DNA of 9,453 nucleotides from UBA5359 sp028699365 [NCBI: bacterium]. Lineage in GTDB: Bacteria > UBP13 > UBA5359. The stretch lies in NCBI GenBank assembly GCA_028699365.1, contig JAQVUQ010000081.1, positions 1 to 9,453 of the forward strand. The letters run 5' to 3'. Below the pieces are notes generated by a model. The model did no database searches and had not been told where the DNA came from. It saw nothing but the letters and a program-made list of their open reading frames with translations. Position numbers and translations under genes: made by a program. This document shows, piece by piece, positions 1-6,815 of this stretch. Position 1 is the stretch's first letter; every line of letters begins with the position of its first letter.

Positions 1-617
1 TTCTTATAACCGGTATCCGTCAAGTGCCTGGTAACCGTATAACCTCCCTGATAATCATCCGGGATGACATAATCAATGCTGTCGTCAACTTTACGGGAAG
101 GTAATCTGGAAACCAGAACAAACGGCACTTCTTTCTGCAGAAGGAGCCTGACTCCGGGTGACAGTTCGCCTTGCATATAGCTGGGTGAGATCAGAAAGCC
201 GTCCACCTCGGACAGCAATCCTCTGATGTATGATTCCTCCTTGAGTATATCTCCCTCGCTGTTGCACAGGACTATGTAAAAGCCGTTTCTCTTGGCGTAA
301 TTCTCAATGCCGCGAACGATTTTAGAGTAGTAAGGGTTGTCGGAATGGTAGACGAGCACGCCGATCCTGTTCTTGCGCCGGGCCTTGGCCGGGGCAACGA
401 AACTGCCCATGCCCTGCCGGCGGCAGATCAGCTCATCATTAATAAGTTCGTTCAAGGCTTTAATGACTGTATGCCGGCTCACATTGAACTGCTGGGCCAG
501 TTCGTTCTCCGAAGGTATCTTTTCACCTTCGGCATACCGGCCTTCCAGTATGCTTTGAGCCAGGATATCCTTTATCTGTTTATATTTCGGCTCGATTGCC
601 AGAAGTTTTTCTTTCAC
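1..617 (-). CDS. AraR-like GntR-family regulator with LacI-type sensor domain (partial, C-terminus off the window)
   Basis: Reading the minus strand from a GTG at 617 gives 205 open codons that run off the left edge. Residues about 8-75 are a GntR winged helix-turn-helix: YKQIKDILAQSI, then IPSENELAQQFNVSRHTV, then a wing ending RRQGMGSFV. From about residue 84 the protein changes to a periplasmic-binding-protein-1 fold of the LacI/GalR type (RIGVLVYHSDNPYYSKIVRGI, later DGFLISPS). This fusion is the AraR architecture of Bacillota, a repressor released by a sugar; full-length relatives have about 360-380 residues, so roughly 160 are missing here. The GTG start is supported by GAGGG at 622-626, four bases upstream, and an in-frame stop lies further upstream. 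The gene has its own promoter and candidate operator (689-717 and 648-677), so autoregulation is likely. Its effector and targets are unknown; they may lie to the left of the window. Confidence 0.9.
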   Translation of the reverse strand, partial: MKEKLLAIEPKYKQIKDILAQSILEGRYAEGEKIPSENELAQQFNVSRHTVIKALNELINDELICRRQGMGSFVAPAKARRKNRIGVLVYHSDNPYYSKIVRGIENYAKRNGFYIVLCNSEGDILKEESYIRGLLSEVDGFLISPSYMQGELSPGVRLLLQKEVPFVLVSRLPSRKVDDSIDYVIPDDYQGGYTVTRHLTDTGYK

Positions 618-647
618 TTCACCCTCGCTAATCAGCTTGTATCTGGA

Positions 648-677
648 TTAGCCGTACCTCACCGTACTTAGCCGTAC
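648..677 (-). promoter_or_regulatory. Phased triple CCGTAC repeat, candidate operator for the GntR/AraR-like regulator
   Basis: CCGTAC occurs at 652-657, 662-667 and 672-677, exactly 10 bp apart, that is about one helical turn. The outer two copies belong to a longer direct repeat, TTAGCCGTAC, at 648-657 and 668-677. The cluster begins about 5 bp downstream of the predicted start of transcription, a good place for a roadblock operator. GntR-family sites commonly have a GT...AC core, and known AraR boxes contain GTAC-type cores, so binding by the adjacent gene product is plausible. It is not shown. Confidence 0.5.
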
Positions 678-688
678 AAGTTAATTAT

Positions 689-717
689 ATATTAACGCTT
701 CTAAACTCTTATGTCAA
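689..717 (-). promoter_or_regulatory. Sigma-70/sigma-A promoter of the GntR/AraR-like gene
   Basis: On the minus strand TTGACA (717-712) is followed after exactly 17 bases by TAATAT (694-689). The -35 is a perfect consensus and the spacing is optimal. Transcription would start near 682, giving a leader of about 65 nt before the GTG at 617. The surrounding DNA is AT-rich. Confidence 0.75.
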
Positions 718-730
718 CATGCAAGGCGTA

Positions 731-856
731 TTATTTACTGCGTTTGCTTATCCAGTTCAGGTATCCGGGAAGATGATCGCATTCTTGAAGCAATACAGTC
801 TCAACTGTCCGGTCAAAGGGAAATAATTCGTAGAATTCAGGCGTCTGGTAACAGGC
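731..856 (-). pseudogene. Possible C-terminal remnant of an unrecognised gene
   Basis: Just beyond the stop codon of the last operon gene, another minus-strand frame stays open for 41 codons and ends at TAA (733-731). The peptide has a natural-looking composition: it starts with ACYQTPEFYELFPFDRTV and ends with LPGYLNWISKRSK. It has no ATG or GTG and no ribosome binding site, and is preceded directly by an in-frame TAA (859-857). It is offset by one base from the frame of the neighbouring Gfo/Idh/MocA gene. That gene already ends where its family usually ends, so this is probably not its missing tail. I read it as the 3' end of a gene whose front was deleted. I do not recognise the family, and 41 codons could be open by chance. 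Confidence 0.3.
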
Positions 857-860
857 TTAA

Positions 861-1754
861 TCAGGAGCAAACAGCCACCGCCGCACCGTCACGGGCCATA
901 GATTCATTGGCTGCCTCCATAAATGCCATAACCTCCAGAGAATCCTCCGGCGCCACAGGAGAAACACCTGTAACAAAGAATTCTTTGATCTTCTTCAGCA
1001 ACTCCTGGTAAATTAAATCGATATCGACCTGAACGACTTCCGTCATCAGCTCACGCCAGACGGTGAAGCCGTAGCCGTGATGCCCTCCGGCCACCGCTCC
1101 GGCAATACCGGTTCTGCCGTCCTGCCAGATTCCCGTGGCAACCGGGCCGTATGGGCCCGTAATGCATCTTACCTCGCGGCAGCCGGTCCCCATCAACTGA
1201 TACAAAGGCTCTACGGCATGAATAGCGTAATATATCCAACCCGGCATGGTGGGTCTCTCCATGTACGGAGAATAGACCATAGCGGATATGACGGCACCGC
1301 CTGCGTCGTTCTCAGACACCGCCTGTATCTCCCGGGAAAATCTCAGCGAAGAGGCGGTGAAGAGGGGGCACTCGTGTTTACGGCACAGTGCTACCAGCTC
1401 TGCGGCCCTGGCCGTGCTCGCTTCCAACGGTTTATCCACAAAAAGAGGCTTTCCCTTGTCGGCAAACAACTCTGCCAATTCATAATGCTTCGAGCCGTCA
1501 TCATGCAGGATGAGGATGCCGTCTACCTGATCGGCCAGTTCGGATGGATTATCCACGATACGCACGCCGTGACCGGCAATGGATTCGACGTTCTCAGCCA
1601 ATTGCCGCTCCGTAATCATCACCGACGGCACCGGCATAGCAACCGTGACCTTCATACCGGGCACCGGGCAAGCAGAGCCGTTTAGTTGCTCGATAAATAC
1701 CGGACCGTGCCCGTCCAGACCGACGACACCCAGCCTCAGTTCTCCTGCGCTCAT
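861..1754 (-). CDS. Gfo/Idh/MocA-family oxidoreductase (variant active site)
   Basis: The predicted protein is a 297-residue NAD(P)-dependent sugar or polyol oxidoreductase-like protein, probably cytosolic. The N-terminus is a Rossmann fold (residues 1 to about 120) with the glycine-rich loop GVVGLDGHG near residues 9-17. The family's EKP motif appears as DKP at 107-109, keeping the lysine. The C-terminal substrate domain has IHAVEPLYQLMG, with H179 at the family catalytic histidine. The acidic residue usually four positions before that His is Y175, and the Asp three after it is E182. It is shorter than most relatives (330-400 residues) but ends in the usual FMEAANES-type tail. The ATG forms an ATGA overlap with the upstream gene's stop, with GAGAGG at 1763-1768, so translation is probably coupled. 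It is the last intact gene of the operon. The family assignment is firm; the substrate is unknown, and a changed reaction is possible. Confidence 0.88.
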   Translation of the reverse strand: MSAGELRLGVVGLDGHGPVFIEQLNGSACPVPGMKVTVAMPVPSVMITERQLAENVESIAGHGVRIVDNPSELADQVDGILILHDDGSKHYELAELFADKGKPLFVDKPLEASTARAAELVALCRKHECPLFTASSLRFSREIQAVSENDAGGAVISAMVYSPYMERPTMPGWIYYAIHAVEPLYQLMGTGCREVRCITGPYGPVATGIWQDGRTGIAGAVAGGHHGYGFTVWRELMTEVVQVDIDLIYQELLKKIKEFFVTGVSPVAPEDSLEVMAFMEAANESMARDGAAVAVCS

Positions 1755-2776
1755 CTCTCAAGCCTCTCTTCCAGCTTCTTAACAATATCTTCCGGGACCA
1801 TGGCCGACAAGTCAACGACATGGCCGGTATAAGCCGACAAAAACGCCCCCATTATAGCCTCAAACCCCTGCAAGGCAGTATCAAGGTTGTTCAGATGTAC
1901 CGCATCACCGTCAAGCCAGGCGGCCATGGCCCGGGTAAACTCCCGCTGTCCGGGCACATCGCTCTCCGCCCATGATGTCGGCTTCACCACCGGAACGGCT
2001 GTGCCTTCGGCATGGTATCCCCAATCGCTGTTCTGCCGCCACCAGGCACGACCTCTGCTGCCCCAGAAATCGAATTCCAGATGCTGCCAGAAATCATCTT
2101 CGCCTATGGTGCCGACGGCCCCGGCCGCATCCTCGCAGTAGGCGGTAATGCCGCCCGGGAAGATATACCTGATCAGCATATCGGCCGGCGCCGGGTGGCC
2201 ATAATCATGGCCGTTCATGCCGCTGGCCGTCGCCCAGACGCCGGCAGGAGAGATGTCGCCCAGGAAGAAGAGGAGCAGATCTACCATGTGCGGCCCCATG
2301 GAGAGAATATTGCCCTTGGTGACGGCACGCACCCACTGGATATCGCCGATCAGCCCTTCATCAAGCACCTGCTTCAGCAGCCGGCAGGTAGAGAAATAGC
2401 GCCGTTGCGTATTTACGGCTATCTTCAGTCCGGTTCGTTCGGCTATATACCGTATGGCTCCAGCCTGAGCGGGATCCAGGGCGATAGGTTTCTCCACAAT
2501 TATGCCTCTGACTCCGGCCTGCGCCGCCAGCAGCATGGGCTCCTCGCGTATGGCAGGCGGCGTCACAATGTGCAGGATATCCGGCCTTTCCCGGTCCAGC
2601 ATCTCCTCAAGACTCTCATAACGTGAGAGAATCCCGTATCGGGCACCACAGGCGTCCAGCCGCCCCCGATTCATATCGCACAGGGCACTGAGACGAATCT
2701 CGTCAACGCCTTCGTAGGCCTGCATATGTATCTCCGCCCGCGGGCCGCATCCCAGTATAGCTGATTTGTATATCAT
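1751..2776 (-). CDS. Gfo/Idh/MocA-family oxidoreductase
   Basis: This 341-residue protein has normal family length. Residues 1 to about 120 form the NAD(P)-binding Rossmann domain, starting IYKSAILGCGPRAEIH, where the glycine-rich loop is GxGPRA rather than GxGxxG. The EKP motif is at 95-97 and supplies the conserved lysine. The second half is the beta-sheet substrate domain, with MGPHMVDLLLFFLGD carrying H163 and D166 at the positions of the family's HxxD pair. It is unlike its two paralogues in this window at the sequence level, so it is not a recent duplicate and should have a different substrate or direction. GGAGG lies 11 bases before the ATG, inside the last codons of the upstream SDR gene, and only 7 bases separate the genes. 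Its 3' end overlaps the next gene by 4 bases. The family is certain; the substrate is not known. Confidence 0.92.
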   Translation of the reverse strand: MIYKSAILGCGPRAEIHMQAYEGVDEIRLSALCDMNRGRLDACGARYGILSRYESLEEMLDRERPDILHIVTPPAIREEPMLLAAQAGVRGIIVEKPIALDPAQAGAIRYIAERTGLKIAVNTQRRYFSTCRLLKQVLDEGLIGDIQWVRAVTKGNILSMGPHMVDLLLFFLGDISPAGVWATASGMNGHDYGHPAPADMLIRYIFPGGITAYCEDAAGAVGTIGEDDFWQHLEFDFWGSRGRAWWRQNSDWGYHAEGTAVPVVKPTSWAESDVPGQREFTRAMAAWLDGDAVHLNNLDTALQGFEAIMGAFLSAYTGHVVDLSAMVPEDIVKKLEERLER

Positions 2777-2783
2777 GTTGTTG

Positions 2784-3728
2784 CTAGCCTCCGTATCTCA
2801 CTGACGATCTCACTCCGCCTGAGCGACGGAATTCAACAGCCTTGTCTATCATTCTGAAAACATCGTCCTGCGGCTCGTAGCCCAGGACGGCCCGGGCTTT
2901 GCCGATATCGATGGCGAAATCGTGGTAATCGGGTAATACAGCCTTAAAAACCGGCAGGTCAAGCTTTTGAGCTATGTAGCCGGCCAGGACGTCGTAGCTG
3001 AACGGCGCCGGAGCGGCTATATTGAAGGTCTCGCCGACGGCGGCCGGATTGCCCAGGGCCAGCAGGAAGGATTGCACCACATCCGCCATACCCACCACAT
3101 GTCGCTTGTAAGGCTTACCATCGGAGTGCAGCAGCACGCCCGCTCCATCGGAATGGGGAATACCGGTTATATCCCGCCAGTTGGGAAAGCCGGAATCGGG
3201 TTCTCCGAAGGTCATGTGACAGAGCAGATCGTCCTCATCCTGGATCCAGGAGAAGCGCAGGATGGTTACCGGCAACCCGTACTGCTCGGTGTATTGCCGG
3301 CACATAGTCTCCTCCATGACCTTGGAAAAGGCATAGTAGCCCGGGTACGCCCTGAGCGGCGCGCACTCATCCAGCGGAACCGGCTGCGGATTGAAGAATA
3401 TGCCCAGGGCGGCATCGCCGCCGGCAAGGATGAACTGCTTGATGCCTGCTTCCCGGCAGCCTTCCAATAGATTGAAAGTCCCTTTGATGCTGGTATCCAG
3501 AAAGCCGGCGTCTTCCTTGCTGGTAGCCAGATGGCAAACGGCATCCATATCCAGCAACGCCTGCCGCACGGATTGAGCGTCGCTGACCGAGCCTGCTATC
3601 GTTTCTACCCCTTCACAGACAATCGGGGTTCTGAACTGCAACGCCCTGACGTGATGGCCGGCCCCGACCAGGGCCGGAAGCAGATTGCGTCCCAGCTTGC
3701 CGCCGGCACCGGTAACTAATACATTCAT
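2784..3728 (-). CDS. Extended short-chain dehydrogenase: NAD-dependent epimerase/dehydratase-like protein
   Basis: This 314-residue protein matches extended SDR enzymes acting on nucleotide sugars or free sugars. The NAD-binding loop TGAGGKLG is at residues 6-13. An acidic residue closing strand 3 (AGSVSD, 45-50) and the HLATS segment (67-71) follow the usual order. The catalytic YxxxK is Y132-AFS-K136. The catalytic Ser/Thr, normally in a (S)SxxxxG segment before it, appears to be missing: the aligned segment reads LAGGDAALG (101-109), with Gly at 103 and 104. The C-terminal half (PYKRHVVGMADVV, then FNIAAP) is the typical substrate-binding region. The gene starts four bases after the stop of the MDR gene, so it sits inside the operon. 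It could be a sugar epimerase, a dehydrogenase or a lactone-forming enzyme. The family is sure; the activity is open because of the Ser replacement. Confidence 0.9.
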   Translation of the reverse strand: MNVLVTGAGGKLGRNLLPALVGAGHHVRALQFRTPIVCEGVETIAGSVSDAQSVRQALLDMDAVCHLATSKEDAGFLDTSIKGTFNLLEGCREAGIKQFILAGGDAALGIFFNPQPVPLDECAPLRAYPGYYAFSKVMEETMCRQYTEQYGLPVTILRFSWIQDEDDLLCHMTFGEPDSGFPNWRDITGIPHSDGAGVLLHSDGKPYKRHVVGMADVVQSFLLALGNPAAVGETFNIAAPAPFSYDVLAGYIAQKLDLPVFKAVLPDYHDFAIDIGKARAVLGYEPQDDVFRMIDKAVEFRRSGGVRSSVRYGG

Positions 3729-3732
3729 CTCA

Positions 3733-4659
3733 TCACCACTTCAACAGAATCTTGACGGCTTCTTTTTTGTAGACTTTCTCTACCGCCTTGTCGTAATCCT
3801 CAAACGACATTATGCCGCCGGTAAAGCTGCCGGGATCTATTCTGCCCTCCTCCAGCAACTGCACCACCGCTCTCAGGTTATCGATGGTCTGTACCTTGGA
3901 GTTCTTGATGACCATCTCCTTCTGGAACCAGCGGGACTGGTCAACCTCGAATTTCTCGTTGGTGAAGCCGAAGATGACGACTTCATGCCTGGTTATCTCA
4001 AAGGAGTTGAGGATGGAACGGGGCACGCCGGTGGCGTCTATAACCAGATCCGCCCCTTCCTCGATCAGGCTGTCCAGTTCGTTAATGGGATTAACCACCC
4101 TTTTCAGGCCCAACTGCCTGGCGGCCTCGGCCCGCTCTTCAGACACCTCAATGCCGATAATTTCCCGCGGCGGATTGAGGGACATCAGTTGCAACAGGGC
4201 CAGCCCGGCCGGACCAAGGCCGGCAATGGCTACCTTCTTGCCGCTCAGATCGCCGGCGATCTCCAGGCAGTGATGCGTGCAGCCGAAGATTTCCAGCACG
4301 GCCGCCGCTTCCGGCGCGGCCGTCTTTACGGGCACCACGCTCCAGGCCTGCCTGCGGACATACTCCGTATAGAGCATCGGCCCGCCTTCAAGCATCATGA
4401 CTACCCTGTCTCCCACCTGAAGATCGTTGATCTTACTTCCCACTTCCGTTATAATGCCTACGCCCTCATGCCCGTAGACACCGGGATCACATGGGTATTT
4501 GATCAGGTCGCCGTACATACCGTAGAAGATTTTGTAATCGTTCTGGTTGCAGATGGCTGCATACTCCAGCTTGATTATGACCTCATCGGCTGCAGGCACG
4601 GGCTGCTCCATCTCGATGATCCTGAATTTATACGGTTCGACGATCTGTAATGCTTTCAT
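3733..4659 (-). CDS. Zinc-type medium-chain (MDR) alcohol/polyol dehydrogenase, compact form
   Basis: This 308-residue MDR protein begins with a GroES-like domain: C37 in AAICNQND and H64-E65 in YGHEGVG are typical catalytic-zinc ligand positions. GDRV follows at 83-86. The lobe that normally carries four structural-zinc cysteines between the GHE motif and the nucleotide domain is absent, because GDRVVMMLEGG leads straight on to LYTEYV; the protein is about 30-40 residues shorter than usual. The Rossmann domain has GLGPAG at 147-152, and E168 in IIGIEVSEER fits the position that selects NAD over NADP. Relatives oxidise sugar alcohols, threonine or secondary alcohols. AAGGGG (4667-4672), seven bases before the ATG, is a good ribosome binding site. 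It lies 15 bases after one Gfo/Idh/MocA gene and 4 bases before the SDR gene. Inferred role: a dehydrogenation step on the same substrate as its neighbours. Confidence 0.9.
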   Translation of the reverse strand: MKALQIVEPYKFRIIEMEQPVPAADEVIIKLEYAAICNQNDYKIFYGMYGDLIKYPCDPGVYGHEGVGIITEVGSKINDLQVGDRVVMMLEGGPMLYTEYVRRQAWSVVPVKTAAPEAAAVLEIFGCTHHCLEIAGDLSGKKVAIAGLGPAGLALLQLMSLNPPREIIGIEVSEERAEAARQLGLKRVVNPINELDSLIEEGADLVIDATGVPRSILNSFEITRHEVVIFGFTNEKFEVDQSRWFQKEMVIKNSKVQTIDNLRAVVQLLEEGRIDPGSFTGGIMSFEDYDKAVEKVYKKEAVKILLKW

Positions 4660-4674
4660 TGCTATACCCCTTCT

Positions 4675-5682
4675 TCAACTTTCTCGGACATTCACAACTT
4701 CACCGCTACGGGCAGCCTTCTCTGCCGCTTCTACAGCAGCCACAGCCGCTCTGGATTCTTCCGGCGTAATTATGGCCGGCTTCTCGCCGCGAAGTATGCA
4801 ATCAAGGAAGTACGATAACTCCTCTTTCAAGGCTCCCGCCCTCCCGACCTGTGTTCGCGGCCAGTAAACGGTCTCCGGGTAGGTCCACCCCTCTTCCGTA
4901 TTTATGGAGAGCGCCTGGCCGGGGCTGTTGATGTAAATGGCCCCTTTTTCACCGATTATCTCCATACGGGCATCGAGTTCAAAGGGAGTTCCCTTGGGCA
5001 GGCACCAGTTGTTCTCCGTAACGCCTATAGCTCCGTTTTCGAACCGGTACATGGCCCAGCCGATATCCGGATTGGCCAGACCTCTTACATCCACCGTGGC
5101 GGCGGATACCGCTTTCACCCGGGAGCCGGTGTACCAGAGCATGATATCTATATCATGCACGCCGTCGCCCGTAATCGGAGATATGTCAGCCAGAACCCCT
5201 GCACTTACCGCCGCGGGAATGTTCCTTCTGGCATAGATGGAGAGTATCTTGCCGATCCTGCCCTCTCCGATGCTGCGCCTGGCTACGGCATAGGCGGGAT
5301 CGAAACGGCAGATATGTCCCACCATAAATGATTTTTCAGTTGTCTTGAGCGCTTCGATGATACGGTCGCACTCTGCCGTCGCCAGAGCCATCGGTTTTTC
5401 CAGAAAGATATGCTTTCCGGCCTTTATGGCCGCCAGGGTTGGCAGCAGATGGTCCCTGGCATGAGTGACTATGCTGACGGCCTCTATCTCATTATCGGCC
5501 AAAAGATCGTTATAATCGGTATATACGGTCGGCACTCCGTATTTTTGCGACATCTCCTGCAAACGCTGTTCGCGTCGCGTACAGACAGCCGCTACCTCTA
5601 CATGAGGCAGAGAGGAGAGCACTTCCACATGCTTCTCGCCAAAAAAACCCAGCCCTATAACACCACATTTGATCCTTCTCAT
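4675..5682 (-). CDS. Gfo/Idh/MocA-family dehydrogenase (inositol-dehydrogenase-like)
   Basis: This 335-residue protein is the most canonical of the three family members here. The dinucleotide loop GLGFFG is at residues 10-15, in IKCGVIGLGFFGEKHVEV. LEKPMAL has the EKP motif at 95-97. The GDGVHDIDIMLW segment supplies D173, H176 and D179, the proton-relay and substrate-binding region. The C-terminal beta-sheet domain includes MEIIGEKGAI, typical of inositol 2-dehydrogenase and related sugar dehydrogenases. It would be a cytosolic NAD(P)-dependent enzyme that oxidises or reduces a cyclic polyol or aldose. Ribosome binding site: AGGAG, six bases before the ATG. It is the first enzyme gene after the LacI-type regulator, 18 bases downstream, so it is transcribed with it. 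An exact substrate cannot be assigned, and an iolG name would be over-reading. Confidence 0.93.
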   Translation of the reverse strand: MRRIKCGVIGLGFFGEKHVEVLSSLPHVEVAAVCTRREQRLQEMSQKYGVPTVYTDYNDLLADNEIEAVSIVTHARDHLLPTLAAIKAGKHIFLEKPMALATAECDRIIEALKTTEKSFMVGHICRFDPAYAVARRSIGEGRIGKILSIYARRNIPAAVSAGVLADISPITGDGVHDIDIMLWYTGSRVKAVSAATVDVRGLANPDIGWAMYRFENGAIGVTENNWCLPKGTPFELDARMEIIGEKGAIYINSPGQALSINTEEGWTYPETVYWPRTQVGRAGALKEELSYFLDCILRGEKPAIITPEESRAAVAAVEAAEKAARSGEVVNVRES

Positions 5683-5700
5683 AATCCACTCCTGTCCATG

Positions 5701-6744
5701 TCAGGCATCCTGACCGTAGTTGCCGGGTATTATCTCCGCCGGCAGCATTCTCTGCAAGAGCCGGTTCGACTGCTTGTTCAGACTTGATACCAGATACTCG
5801 CCGACGGCCTGTACCATGCCGGCGATATCCTGGCGAATAAGCGAAAACGGTTGCCGGATTACCCGAAGCGAGGCGTAATCGGCCGGATAAGCCATCTCGG
5901 CTATAAACGGATCAAAGCCGATGACATGAAAATCGTCAGGGATCTGCAAGCCCTTTTCTCTTGCCGCATCCAGCAGCCCCATAAGCAAACGATTGGATTC
6001 CAGAAAGATACCGGTGTCTTTCAGATTGCCGCCGAGTATACGCCTGCATGTGGCCCCGGCGCTCTCCCTGTCGGTTTCAGTAAGAAATATCTGCTCGGTA
6101 GTGAAACCGATGCTCCTGCGTGCCGCCTCTTCTCTCACGCCTGTCAATCTGTCATCGATGGGCTGATTACGTACCCGGTTACCAAGGTAAATAATCCGGG
6201 CAACGCCCTGGTCTGCCAGTATGCCGACGCCCGCTCCGGCCCCTTGCTTGTTATCCGTGACGATAAAATTCAAACCTTCCCCGGCAAAATATCTGTCTAT
6301 CAGGACAAACGTCTTTCTGCTCTCCTGTATCTCTTTGAAATAGTCTATGTTATCCCGGCCGGCTGCAGGAGCTACGACAAGCCCGTCAACAGAGCGGCTC
6401 AACAGAGTCTCTATATGTTCACGCTCATTGACCGGATCATCTTCACTGTTACAGATAAGCGTTTGATAACCGTATGAGGACAGCTTTATTTCCAGGGATC
6501 GCAACAGTTCCGGATAAAAAAGCGTACTCATATCCGGGATCACTATGCCGATGGACTTCGTCTTCTGATTCCTGAGCCCGCGGGCAATCATGTTAGGTGA
6601 ATAGCCCAGCCTTTGAGCCGTCTCTATAATTTTCTCCCGTTTCTCTTGTCCTATACGTATAGGCAGACCGTTCAGCACTTTACTGACAGCGGTCTGCGAT
6701 ACATTCACTTCCTCGGCAATATCCTTAAGGCATACTCTTTTCAC
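5701..6744 (-). CDS. LacI/GalR-family transcriptional regulator
   Basis: This 347-residue repressor starts KRVCLKDIAEEVNVSQTAVS, the LacI helix-turn-helix (about residues 5-26). A hinge helix YSPNMIARGLR follows (48-58), and then a periplasmic-binding-protein-like sugar sensor beginning IGIVIPDMSTLFYPEL (about 65-80). VIGFDPFIAEMAYP in the C-terminal half is the usual effector-domain segment. I chose GTG at 6744 because AGGGG (6753-6757) lies eight bases upstream and family members begin almost exactly at this MKRVTLKDIA-type sequence. TTG at 6762 and ATG at 6750 are alternatives with poor spacing. It heads the operon, is divergent from the GH123-like gene, and has a candidate operator on its own start point. 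It is therefore expected to repress itself, the oxidoreductases and probably the hydrolase until a sugar ligand binds. Confidence 0.93.
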   Translation of the reverse strand: MKRVCLKDIAEEVNVSQTAVSKVLNGLPIRIGQEKREKIIETAQRLGYSPNMIARGLRNQKTKSIGIVIPDMSTLFYPELLRSLEIKLSSYGYQTLICNSEDDPVNEREHIETLLSRSVDGLVVAPAAGRDNIDYFKEIQESRKTFVLIDRYFAGEGLNFIVTDNKQGAGAGVGILADQGVARIIYLGNRVRNQPIDDRLTGVREEAARRSIGFTTEQIFLTETDRESAGATCRRILGGNLKDTGIFLESNRLLMGLLDAAREKGLQIPDDFHVIGFDPFIAEMAYPADYASLRVIRQPFSLIRQDIAGMVQAVGEYLVSSLNKQSNRLLQRMLPAEIIPGNYGQDA

Positions 6745-6752
6745 CAACATAA

Positions 6753-6757
6753 CCCCT
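6753..6757 (-). promoter_or_regulatory. Ribosome binding site deciding the LacI-family start
   Basis: AGGGG on the minus strand lies eight bases before GTG 6744, two bases before ATG 6750 and inside the TTG 6762 reading. Only the GTG is well spaced. Confidence 0.65.
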
Positions 6758-6769
6758 ATCAAAGCCTTG

Positions 6770-6783
6770 GTTTAACGTTTGAT
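6770..6783. promoter_or_regulatory. Candidate LacI-family operator
   Basis: GTTTAACGTTTGAT is an imperfect palindrome centred on CG, with perfect core AACGTT (6774-6779), the usual form of LacI/GalR-family sites. It overlaps a second perfect palindrome, TTTGATCAAA (6778-6787). The pair covers the predicted transcription start (about 6780) of the repressor operon, just downstream of its -10 box, as expected for autorepression. Confidence 0.5.
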
Positions 6784-6786
6784 CAA

Positions 6787-6815
6787 AATATATCATGCAG
6801 ATGCTGCCGTGTCAA
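6787..6815 (-). promoter_or_regulatory. Promoter of the lacI-family/oxidoreductase operon
   Basis: On the minus strand TTGACA (6815-6810) is separated by 17 bases from TATATT (6792-6787). The -35 matches the consensus fully, the -10 matches at 5 of 6 bases and the spacer is optimal. Transcription is expected to start near 6780, which leaves a short leader of about 36 nt. Confidence 0.75.

Noticed and set aside
795-837. Small hairpins (ACAGT/ACTGT at 795-808 and AATTC/GAATT at 825-837) as an operon terminator
   Set aside because: The stems are only 5 bp and no T run follows on the minus strand.
1077-2626. Long plus-strand frames of about 200 codons opposite the two last Gfo/Idh/MocA genes
   Set aside because: They are antisense shadows of genes with intact family motifs, with no Shine-Dalgarno and low-complexity composition.
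3685-4650. A 321-codon plus-strand open frame opposite the MDR gene
   Set aside because: It mirrors the MDR coding sequence, whose motifs (GHE, GLGPAG) and ribosome binding site are clear. The plus-strand protein has no recognisable domain and no credible start signal.
6745-6762. TTG 6762 or ATG 6750 as the start of the LacI-family gene
   Set aside because: The AGGGG at 6753-6757 is too close to 6750 and lies inside the reading from 6762; the family consensus begins at GTG 6744.
6770-6787. A catabolite (CcpA) cre site at the operon start
   Set aside because: The positions required by the cre consensus are not matched on either strand; a LacI-type operator fits better.
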